A stretch of DNA of 33,603 bases from Bacillota bacterium (GTDB taxonomy: Bacteria; Bacillota; Clostridia; Christensenellales; Aristaeellaceae): positions 1 to 33,603 of the forward strand of contig JAEZJP010000040.1 in assembly GCA_023415715.1 (NCBI GenBank), given 5' to 3'. Both the position numbers and the translations under genes were made by a program. The notes beneath the pieces are model-generated. The model made no database searches. It was not told the DNA's origin and saw only the letters and a list, made by a program, of their open reading frames with translations. Below are positions 8,660-15,132 of this stretch, piece by piece (positions within the stretch are counted from its first letter, which is position 1; the number at the start of each line of letters is the position of its first letter).

Positions 8660-9823
8660 TTACCGGTATGATTGTGAAAGGATTGATTCCACATCCTGCG
8701 AAGTTATATCGCAGGGATCCACCTCAAACAATCCGCCCATGATCTCCCGGGTATACGCCGCAAGATGATGAAGGTCTTCACGCCGGATGCCATAGTCAGA
8801 AAGCTTCAAATCCGCCACGCCGCAGGCAATCTGCAAGTCATGCAGTGCGGTTACAAAATCCAGGGGCTTCACGGCATCCGCCTTGCCAAGCGCTATGGCC
8901 ATGTCCACCATTCTTTGATCGCAGCTTAACGACTTGGCCAGGTGTGTATAATACGCCAGGCTGATGATGATCAGCCCCGCGCCATGGGGAAGCTCCGGCT
9001 TGAAACCGCTTAGCGCATGCTCGATGGAATGCTCGGAGATGCAACCGGAGGTGGATTCCACAAACCCGGAAAAAGTATTAGCCAAAGCCACATCTGCCCG
9101 GGCATGCTCATCGGACCCGTTTTTCACAGCCTTTGCAAGGCTTCTTCCTACAAGACGGATGGCCTGCAATGCGTACAGGTCGCTCATTTCATTGGCAGTG
9201 CGGTTCACATAGCCTTCTGTGCTGTGGAAAAGCGCGTCAAAACCCTGATAGGCAGTAAGCGCCGGGGGTACCGACATCATCAGTTCCGGGTCCACCACGG
9301 ATAAGACGGGGAAAGTCTTGTCATACCCGAAGCCTATCTTTTCATCGCCGTTCGTGATTACCGTCCAGGGATCGGCCTCCGTGCCCGTGCCGGCTGTTGT
9401 GGTTATGGCCACCACCGGCAAAGGATTGTTTGGAACAGGCAATCCCTTGCCTGTGCCGCCGGAAATATAATCCCAGTAATCACCCGGATTGGCAGCCATT
9501 ACGGCAATGGACTTGGCAGAGTCGATGCTGCTGCCGCCACCGAGGCCTATCACAAAATCGCAGCCCGTATCCCGTGCCAGCGCCGCCCCTTCCATCACGT
9601 GCTGCTTGATAGGGTTGGGCAGGATCTTGTCAAACAGCACATGGCCGACGCCCGCTTTATCAAGCTGTTCCGTAAGCCTTTGCAGAATACCCAGCCGCTT
9701 CATGGAGTTGCCGGCGGAAATGACGATGAGCGCTTTTATGCCCGGCAGGTGCTGGCTGTGCAGCTCATTAAGTTTCCCCTTGCCAAAGAGAATGCGCGCC
9801 GGCATGTAGTAATTGAAAGCCAT
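8660..9823 (-). CDS. Iron-containing alcohol dehydrogenase
   Basis: ATG 9823 (387 aa) follows AAAGGAGGGG; the open frame upstream runs back into the palindromic repeat and the neighbouring gene. The protein has the nucleotide-binding GGGSSIDSAKSI (95-106), TAGTGTEAD (144-151) and the metal ligands D196 and H200 in FDALFHSTEGY. Further His ligands lie in SEHSIEHALSG and LPHGAGL, as in group III Fe-ADHs. These cytoplasmic enzymes interconvert alcohols and aldehydes with NAD(P)H. It lies 88 bases downstream of the aldo/keto reductase on the same strand. The two are probably co-transcribed from the MerR-type promoter at 10820-10850, which suggests aldehyde detoxification, although the hairpins in the gap could reduce read-through. 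Confidence 0.92.
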   Translation of the reverse strand: MAFNYYMPARILFGKGKLNELHSQHLPGIKALIVISAGNSMKRLGILQRLTEQLDKAGVGHVLFDKILPNPIKQHVMEGAALARDTGCDFVIGLGGGSSIDSAKSIAVMAANPGDYWDYISGGTGKGLPVPNNPLPVVAITTTAGTGTEADPWTVITNGDEKIGFGYDKTFPVLSVVDPELMMSVPPALTAYQGFDALFHSTEGYVNRTANEMSDLYALQAIRLVGRSLAKAVKNGSDEHARADVALANTFSGFVESTSGCISEHSIEHALSGFKPELPHGAGLIIISLAYYTHLAKSLSCDQRMVDMAIALGKADAVKPLDFVTALHDLQIACGVADLKLSDYGIRREDLHHLAAYTREIMGGLFEVDPCDITSQDVESILSQSYR

Positions 9824-9860
9824 GGAAAACCCCTCCTTTAAATCAACATTCAATATTGGG

Positions 9861-9917
9861 ATTCTAAAGGGGCTGTGTCCCTTTAGCGGGGTCCAGGGGC
9901 AGCGCCCCTGGTTAGAA
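9861..9917. repeat. Bipartite palindromic repeat between the two reductase genes
   Basis: Two hairpins lie together. AAAGGG (9866-9871) pairs with CCCTTT (9879-9884), and CCAGGGGC (9893-9900) pairs with GCCCCTGG (9904-9911). ATTCTAA and TTAGAAT bracket the pair (9861-9867 and 9912-9918), so the whole unit is an inverted repeat. The last bases include the stop codon of the aldo/keto reductase. From memory, similar AGGGGCAGCGCCCCT units recur in intergenic DNA of Clostridia. It may act as a dispersed repeat, an mRNA-stability hairpin or a partial attenuator. Confidence 0.6.
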
Positions 9918-10766
9918 TGTGGTCGTATCCGGGTCCCGCCAGGTACCGCAAATACCGGGCTCCACGCCGTCGATGGCGGCCACTTCCGCATCGGAAAGCG
10001 CAAAATCGAACAGTTCGGCATTTTGACGGATGCGCTCGGGTGTTACGGATTTGGGCAGGGGCAGGAAACCTTTTTGCAGGCTCCAACGAAGCGCTATCTG
10101 GGCAGCGGATTTTTGATGGCTTTCCGCAATTTCCTGCACCGCTGCTACATCCATGATACGCCCGAGGCCCAGGGGGCTGTACGCCTCCAGAAGGATGTCA
10201 TGCTTGCGGCAGAAATCCACTGTATCAAGGTGTACATCGCCGGGGCAGAGTCGGATTTGATTCACCATAGGCGCAACCAAAGCGGTCTCCATCAGCGCGG
10301 TGAGGTGGTGCGGCCGGAAGTTGCTCACGCCTATGGCCCGGATGCGCCCAGCATGATACAGCTCCTCAAATGCCTTCCAGGAGCCGGCATTGGCTTCCTT
10401 CCAATTGTTGCGGAAATAGATGGGATTGGGCCAGTGGATAAGGTACAGGTCCAGGTAATCAAACTTAAGTTCCTTCAGAGTGGCTTCAAAGGCCCGCATC
10501 GTCTTGTCATAGCCGTGGTCGGGGTTAAACAGTTTGCTGGTTACAAAGATATCCTTACGTGAAATTTCGCTTTCCCTGACCGCACGGCCCACGCTTTCTT
10601 CATTTTCATAGGCTGCGGCCGTATCGATATGGCGGTATCCCGCGGCCAGCGCTTCCTTCACGGCGGTAACGGCCACCTCCCCGTCGGGAGTCTGCCATGT
10701 GCCAAAACCCACGCAGGGGATTTGGGCGCCATTATACAGCCTATACGTATCCTTCACTGAGTTCAC
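9912..10766 (-). CDS. Aldo/keto reductase
   Basis: GTG 10766 (284 aa) is chosen for AAAGGAGAG 8 bases upstream. The catalytic tetrad is visible: D48 and Y53 in HIDTAAAYENE, K78 in VTSKLFN and H111 in YLIHWPNP. The NADPH-site signatures AIGVSNF and the C-terminal PKSVTPERIRQN are present. It is a soluble (beta/alpha)8 enzyme that reduces aldehydes or ketones with NADPH. It is divergent from a MerR-family gene and is read from a promoter with the 19-bp spacer typical of MerR control. An electrophile or aldehyde response, as in AdhR/NmlR systems, is the best inference. The Fe-alcohol dehydrogenase follows in the same direction. Confidence 0.93.
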   Translation of the reverse strand: MNSVKDTYRLYNGAQIPCVGFGTWQTPDGEVAVTAVKEALAAGYRHIDTAAAYENEESVGRAVRESEISRKDIFVTSKLFNPDHGYDKTMRAFEATLKELKFDYLDLYLIHWPNPIYFRNNWKEANAGSWKAFEELYHAGRIRAIGVSNFRPHHLTALMETALVAPMVNQIRLCPGDVHLDTVDFCRKHDILLEAYSPLGLGRIMDVAAVQEIAESHQKSAAQIALRWSLQKGFLPLPKSVTPERIRQNAELFDFALSDAEVAAIDGVEPGICGTWRDPDTTTF

Positions 10767-10819
10767 GGTATCTCTCCTTTGTTTTCCTTGCCAAACGCCG
10801 GGATTGTTGCTATACTTCC

Positions 10820-10850
10820 AGTATAAACCTTAACGTTAACTCTAAGTCAA
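10820..10850 (-). promoter_or_regulatory. MerR-type promoter and operator of the aldo/keto reductase operon
   Basis: On the minus strand TTGACT (10845-10850) and TATACT (10820-10825) are separated by 19 bases, longer than the normal 17 and characteristic of promoters twisted open by MerR proteins. The spacer holds an 18-base dyad, CTTAACGTTAACTCTAAG on the plus strand (10829-10846), symmetric as CTTA-N2-GTTAAC-N2-TAAG. This is close in form to known AdhR/NmlR operators. The regulator gene starts 41 bases away on the other strand, so the site may also autoregulate it. Confidence 0.85.
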
Positions 10851-10890
10851 TCACGGAAAGAAAATTTTTCCGCTGAAAGGAGCATACCCA

Positions 10891-11268
10891 GTGGACTACT
10901 CCATGAAACAGACTTCCGAAATAACAGGGCTGACGGCGCACACCTTGCGCTATTATGAAAAAGAGGGCCTTTTGCCCGACGTGCACAGAACGAAAAGCGG
11001 TATCCGCCGCTTCTCCCAGGAGGATATCGACGGGTTGGGGCTGATCTGCTGCCTGAAGAGCACGGGTATGTCCATCAAGCAGATACGGGAATTTGTGGAG
11101 CTTAGTTTACAGGGGGATTGCACGCTCAAATTAAGGTGCGACATGCTGATCGCCCACAAGAAAGATGTGGAGGAGCAGATGTGCAGAATGCAAAGGCACA
11201 TTGAGAAGGTCACCCATAAAATCGAGTACTTTACCAACAAGTACAAGGCGATCAATGCGGGCAAATAA
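10891..11268 (+). CDS. MerR-family regulator, NmlR/AdhR-like
   Basis: GTG 10891 (125 aa) follows GAAAGGAG with an 8-base gap; ATG 10903 is a poorer alternative. The N-terminal winged helix TSEITGLTAHTLRYYEKEGLL is classic MerR. A coiled dimerisation helix occupies about residues 75-115. There is no C-terminal effector domain. Residues 53-62 read CCLKSTGMSI; the CLKxTGM motif holds the single conserved Cys of AdhR/NmlR (here C54), which senses aldehydes, quinones or nitrosothiols. By inference it activates the divergent aldo/keto reductase and Fe-ADH genes through the 19-bp-spacer promoter at 10820-10850. A second adjacent Cys (C53) is an unusual addition. Confidence 0.9.
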   Translation: MDYSMKQTSEITGLTAHTLRYYEKEGLLPDVHRTKSGIRRFSQEDIDGLGLICCLKSTGMSIKQIREFVELSLQGDCTLKLRCDMLIAHKKDVEEQMCRMQRHIEKVTHKIEYFTNKYKAINAGK

Positions 11269-11297
11269 AAGCACCCGCAGTTGTTACAATCCATCCA

Positions 11298-11327
11298 TTG
11301 TCTTCCTGTTTCCCTTATTGGTATACT
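11298..11327 (+). promoter_or_regulatory. Probable promoter of the L,D-transpeptidase gene
   Basis: TTGTCT (11298-11303) and TATACT (11322-11327) are 18 bases apart, 33 bases before ATG 11361. The fit to sigma-A is fair. Confidence 0.5.
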
Positions 11328-11360
11328 ACATATATCACAACGCACCGAGAGGAGGCGCTT

Positions 11361-13145
11361 ATGCTTAAGCTTCACCGGTTGGCCGCCCTTTTATCGGCCT
11401 TTATTCTGATATTCGCCTGTCTCCCCGTCCTGGCGGAAGGGGAATTAAGCTTTGTTGACCTGCCGCAGGAGATCCGCCCGGGGAAGCTGGTCATGCTCAG
11501 CTTCACAGCAGCGAACCCTGGGGATGTGGATATCTCCCTTGTGGATGGAACGGGAGCAACTACGGCGCTGTATGAAGACTTCCCTGCAAAGACCGGACGC
11601 AACAACATTGCCTTCGACGGTATGCCGGACGGCATTGCCTTCCCGCCGGGCACATACAAACTGCAAATCGCTGCTGCCAATGATAGCACTTCGGCGGATG
11701 TGGTAATCGGCAATGAAAGCCCTGTCCTTACAAGCGTCATACCCAGCGACACAATCATTGTTCCGGGAACGTCATGGCATATCCGGGCATCAGCAAACAT
11801 GCAGGGTACGCTGACTGTGCGCCTTGAGGAACAGGACGCGCTTCTGTTTGAGGGTACTGTTACCGCCGGGGTAAACGATATTCCCTGGGATGGTACGGTT
11901 TCCGGTACGGCTATACCCGCAGGCGACTATACGCTCATGGTACAGCTTCAGGACAGCATAGGCTTTTTATCCAACGCCCAGTACATTCCCGTTACCGTTG
12001 AGGCGGCGCAGGAACCCGAAAGCCAGCCTGGAGAATCCGAATCCACCGGCCTATCTGAGGAGTCCACCGGCCTACCGGAGGAATCCGCGGTTCTTCCGGA
12101 AGTGACCGCCAAGCCGGAAGGCGTGCCTATTGCCCCAGCCGATTTCAGCAACCATCCTGCAGGCAGTGAGCTCAACTATTGGACGCTGCCCATGGATATA
12201 ACCAACGAAGCCGCCATTTGGGAAGTGATGACGCAGCCCATTACCGTATTGAAAGGCGATCAAAAGAAAGCCTATGCGCTTAGGGCCAGGCCTGAGGATG
12301 ATGCGGAAGCCGTGGGTGAAATCACTTACGATTCCCAGGGCGTACGGGTTCTGGAAACACTGGACAACGGCTGGAGCCTGATCGAATCCTATTCCAGCTC
12401 GTTCCACGACAGCAAAATCAAGGTATGGGGTGATATGGTGCAGGGCTATGTAAAAACCAGCCTGCTGCAGACAAAGACCCCCTCTCAAAAATACGGCCTG
12501 CTGATCGACAAGCTGACACAGCGGATGTACGTTTTCAAGGACGGCAAGAAATTTACGGAACAGGCCATCTCTACCGGGCTGATCAGCGATCCTAAAAAGC
12601 CGTACACCGAAACCTGGGCCGGGGAATATCTGATCGTCAGCCGTGTGGGCAAATTCTTTTCAGATAACCTGCAATGTGATATGGCTCTGCGTTTTGATAA
12701 CGGAAACCTGATCCACCAGGTGCCCTACACGCTGCGGGCGGATGGAACCAAGTATTTTGACAAAACGGAGCCCAAGCTGGGCACCAAGGCCAGCCACGGC
12801 TGCGTGCGCGTGCAGCGCAAAAAAAACGCCGAGGGCGTGAATATGTCCTGGCTGTGGGATAACCTGGAGCTGAACACCAGGGTGCTCATCTGGGAGGATT
12901 ACAAAGGCCGCCAGATCCCCATACCCAGCCCGGATACAAAGCTGTACTACAACCCTGAAGGCGGAACCTATTATCACAGCGTAGAGAATTGTCCGGACGT
13001 GAAGGAAAAGTTTCTGCCTCTCACCGCTTTCAACTACAGCCAGCTGGAAGAAGGAGAATTCGCCAATCTTCAGCGCTGCCCCGCCTGCCAGCCGCCGCTT
13101 CGGCAAAGCGAGCTGGAAGCCGTAAACGCAGCCCACGCGGAGTAA
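11361..13145 (+). CDS. Exported L,D-transpeptidase with Ig-like, SH3-like and C-terminal Cys modules
   Basis: ATG 11361 (594 aa) follows GAGGAGG. Residues 1-25 are a signal peptide ending LPVLA. Two FlgD/Ig-like segments (about 28-117 and 122-214) share the PxGxY pattern near their ends. An acidic Ser/Pro/Glu linker (about 216-250) repeats the STGL(S/P)EE unit. An SH3-like segment (about 290-370) precedes the YkuD catalytic domain (about 377-513), with H479 and nucleophile C481 in SHGCVRV. The C-terminal tail carries ENC544PDV and C573-P-A-C576, a possible zinc or disulfide module seen in clostridial relatives. Such enzymes make 3-3 crosslinks or attach proteins to peptidoglycan outside the membrane. 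It is a single-gene unit. Confidence 0.9.
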   Translation: MLKLHRLAALLSAFILIFACLPVLAEGELSFVDLPQEIRPGKLVMLSFTAANPGDVDISLVDGTGATTALYEDFPAKTGRNNIAFDGMPDGIAFPPGTYKLQIAAANDSTSADVVIGNESPVLTSVIPSDTIIVPGTSWHIRASANMQGTLTVRLEEQDALLFEGTVTAGVNDIPWDGTVSGTAIPAGDYTLMVQLQDSIGFLSNAQYIPVTVEAAQEPESQPGESESTGLSEESTGLPEESAVLPEVTAKPEGVPIAPADFSNHPAGSELNYWTLPMDITNEAAIWEVMTQPITVLKGDQKKAYALRARPEDDAEAVGEITYDSQGVRVLETLDNGWSLIESYSSSFHDSKIKVWGDMVQGYVKTSLLQTKTPSQKYGLLIDKLTQRMYVFKDGKKFTEQAISTGLISDPKKPYTETWAGEYLIVSRVGKFFSDNLQCDMALRFDNGNLIHQVPYTLRADGTKYFDKTEPKLGTKASHGCVRVQRKKNAEGVNMSWLWDNLELNTRVLIWEDYKGRQIPIPSPDTKLYYNPEGGTYYHSVENCPDVKEKFLPLTAFNYSQLEEGEFANLQRCPACQPPLRQSELEAVNAAHAE

Positions 13146-13166
13146 AGGAACGAAAACATAATTTAA

Positions 13167-13204
13167 GCGGAGAGGGCGTCTTTTGAAAAAGACGCCCTCT
13201 CCGC
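13167..13204. terminator. Long symmetric hairpin after the transpeptidase gene
   Basis: A stem of about 17 bp (GCGGAGAGGGCGTCTTT with its complement ending CTCTCCGC) begins 22 bases after the stop. There is no T-tract after it on either strand, so it is either an unusual terminator or a mobile palindromic unit. It lies between convergent genes. Confidence 0.55.
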
Positions 13205-13264
13205 ACCTCACCCAGAAAACTTAAAAAAATAGAAATTTGCTGCTTCTTATTGGGTTCCGGATTT

Positions 13265-13304
13265 CGCGCCTGTGGGCGCGGCCAGGGCTTTCCGGTCGCC
13301 CTGG
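13265..13304. repeat. Paired small hairpins before the AraC-like gene's 3' end
   Basis: CGCGCC/GGCGCG (13265-13280, loop TGTG) is followed at once by CCAGGGC/GCCCTGG (13282-13304, 9-base loop). They lie in the 170-base convergent gap 13146-13316. On the minus strand a T-rich run (about 13226-13232) follows them at a distance of about 30 bases. They may stabilise or end the AraC-like transcript. Confidence 0.4.
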
Positions 13305-13316
13305 ACCTTCGGGAGC

Positions 13317-14177
13317 TTATCCATTCTTCGTAATCGGCAGCCAGACCTGGCACCTGTAATCCGCCGACTGCTGGTCGCCCTCGGGATACAGTTCAATATC
13401 CGGCGCATCCGCATATTCATACCCGGAAGTTGGCAGCCATTCCGTCACGATCCGCTTTTGCAATTCCTGCAGTACATGTGGCATGGGTCCCACGCAGTCG
13501 AAAACCGCCCAGGTGCACGCCGGCACCTCGTACTCCGCCATGCCTTCCTTTGAAGGCTGACTGCTGGCCACAGCAATGTAGTAATCAAAATCCCTGCCGT
13601 TCATGCAGGTGCTCACGCCTAGCAAGCCGTAGGGCTCCCGGTCCATAGCGGCAATGATGCCGGGCACGATGCCAGACTGCACGGTCTTTTGCCAGAACAT
13701 GGGCACGTTTTTAAAACTCTCCTCAAGGCTCATGTCGAAGTGTTCTTTGACGCCAACGATTTTGAATGCATCCCGCTTTTCAATCCTGTAGTTCATTTCC
13801 GCTTCTCCTTTGATGGATATAGTGAAGCTGATGCGCGGAAATGCCTTCAACTGGATGCCTTCCTCCCGGGCCATGGACGGCGATATGCCATGCACGCTTT
13901 GAAACGCCCGGTTGAACGCCGTGGGCGAATCGTAGCCATACTTGAGCGCAGCGTCGATGACCTTTATTCCCCCGGACTGCAAATCGAACGCCGCCGCCGT
14001 CATGCGCCTGCGCCGGATGTATTCCGACAGCGGAACACCCGCGATATAGGAAAACATGCGCTGATAGTGGAACGTGGAGCAGCAGGCGATCTTAGCCGCC
14101 TTAACATAGTCGATTTCCCCCGCCAGGTTCTCCTCAATGTAGCGGATGGATTCGTTCAGCCGCTGGAGCCATTCCAT
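13317..14177 (-). CDS. AraC-family regulator with GyrI-like effector domain
   Basis: ATG 14177 (286 aa) follows AGGGAGGTGATG. Residues 1 to about 108 hold two helix-turn-helix motifs of the AraC/XylS type, including YIEENLAGEID, CCSTFHYQRMFSYI and the conserved AALKYGYDSPTAFNRAFQ and GISPSMAR. Residues from about 127 to 286 form a GyrI-like/integron Cass2-type ligand pocket (MNYRIEKRDAFKIVGV to the terminal CQVWLPI). Regulators of this plan, such as Rob and SoxS-like proteins with effector domains, bind hydrophobic or cationic small molecules and control efflux or stress genes. Targets are not visible; neither neighbour is an efflux pump. It is 102 bases downstream of the oxidoreductase beta gene on the same strand but has its own strong ribosome site. 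Confidence 0.88.
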   Translation of the reverse strand: MEWLQRLNESIRYIEENLAGEIDYVKAAKIACCSTFHYQRMFSYIAGVPLSEYIRRRRMTAAAFDLQSGGIKVIDAALKYGYDSPTAFNRAFQSVHGISPSMAREEGIQLKAFPRISFTISIKGEAEMNYRIEKRDAFKIVGVKEHFDMSLEESFKNVPMFWQKTVQSGIVPGIIAAMDREPYGLLGVSTCMNGRDFDYYIAVASSQPSKEGMAEYEVPACTWAVFDCVGPMPHVLQELQKRIVTEWLPTSGYEYADAPDIELYPEGDQQSADYRCQVWLPITKNG

Positions 14178-14279
14178 CGCATCACCTCCCTTCCGTCAAA
14201 GCATAGCAGGAAGCGGATTCACTTTCCTCTCTTTTCATGCACAAAAAAGAAAGGATACACCCGCCTGAGAGCATAGCTT

Positions 14280-15131
14280 CTATATAGCTTCCCGGATCAG
14301 TCTTTCCACCACGGTTCGATCAGATTCCTGGTCGATGAGCGGCACGCCATCCTTCAATACGGAATGCTTGCGGTGGAAGGTAGGCCTCTCCTCCCTGTAG
14401 ATTACGCCCAGCGGAATCCTTTCGTAAAACTCCATGGCTTTTTCCATGGCTTTCAGCTTGTCGGCAGGATTGTAATCCTCCCCAAGGATGTAGGTACGCT
14501 GCTGGTACCACTGGAAGGTGTTCAGCTTGTTGAAGCTCACGCAAGGCTGGAAGATATCCACAAGCGCGTAGCCGGGATACTGGATAGCCTCCTTCATCAG
14601 CGCCACAAGATGCTTGGGCTGGCCGCTGAAACCACGGCCCACAAAGCCCGCGCCGGCCGCAATGGCCAGCAGCACGGGATTGAGAGGAGTATTGGCACTA
14701 CCCTCCGCCTGCACAGGGGTCACCATTCCCTCGATGGTGGTGGGGGATGCCTGGCCCTTGGTCAGGCCGTAGATCTGGTTGTCGTGCACGAAATGGGTGA
14801 TGTCCACATTCCTGCACATGTTGTGCAGAAAATGGTTCCCGCCCTCACCGTAGGAATCGCCGTCGCCTGTGTTCACGATCACGGTCAGGTCTTCATTGGC
14901 AATCTTGGCCGCCACGGCTGCCGGCAGCGCCCGGCCATGCAGGCCGCAGAAGAAGTTGGCGCTGATATATTGGGGCGTCTTGGCCGCCTGACCGATGCCG
15001 GCCACCATCAGTACCTCGTGCGGGTCCTTGTTAAGTTCCTCCAGCGCCGTTTTCAGGCAGTTCAATATGCTGAAATTGCCGCAGCCCGGGCACCAGGCCG
15101 TTTCATGGGTCGCAAATTTCTTTTCTTCCAT
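14280..15131 (-). CDS. 2-oxoacid:acceptor oxidoreductase, beta subunit (TPP-binding)
   Basis: ATG 15131 (283 aa) lies one base after the alpha-subunit stop, with AAGGAGG inside the end of alpha, so the two are translationally coupled. The TPP/Mg motif is GDGDSYGEGGNH (89-100) with N118, and YGLTKGQASPT (121-131) is the family's active-site segment. C14 and C17 in WCPGCGN, plus the later QPCVSFN Cys, are iron-sulfur ligands of KorB/PorB proteins. The usual third Cys in GIGC is Gln here (GIGQAA, 45-50), as I recall for one clostridial branch. The complex decarboxylates a 2-oxoacid (2-oxoglutarate, pyruvate or a branched-chain acid) and reduces ferredoxin. The substrate is uncertain. Confidence 0.9.
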   Translation of the reverse strand: MEEKKFATHETAWCPGCGNFSILNCLKTALEELNKDPHEVLMVAGIGQAAKTPQYISANFFCGLHGRALPAAVAAKIANEDLTVIVNTGDGDSYGEGGNHFLHNMCRNVDITHFVHDNQIYGLTKGQASPTTIEGMVTPVQAEGSANTPLNPVLLAIAAGAGFVGRGFSGQPKHLVALMKEAIQYPGYALVDIFQPCVSFNKLNTFQWYQQRTYILGEDYNPADKLKAMEKAMEFYERIPLGVIYREERPTFHRKHSVLKDGVPLIDQESDRTVVERLIREAI

Positions 15132-15132
15132 A

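Noticed and set aside
9824..10021. Longer N-terminus for the Fe-alcohol dehydrogenase
   Set aside because: The extra 66 codons overlap the aldo/keto reductase and the hairpin repeat. The ATG at 9823 has an excellent ribosome site and a family-typical start.
9813..10562. 249-codon open frame on the plus strand
   Set aside because: Antisense to the aldo/keto reductase and crosses the palindromic repeat.
14280..15131. Loss of an iron-sulfur cluster in the beta subunit because GIGC reads GIGQ
   Set aside because: From memory a clostridial branch of this family normally has GIGQAAK, so it is probably a subfamily trait rather than a defect.
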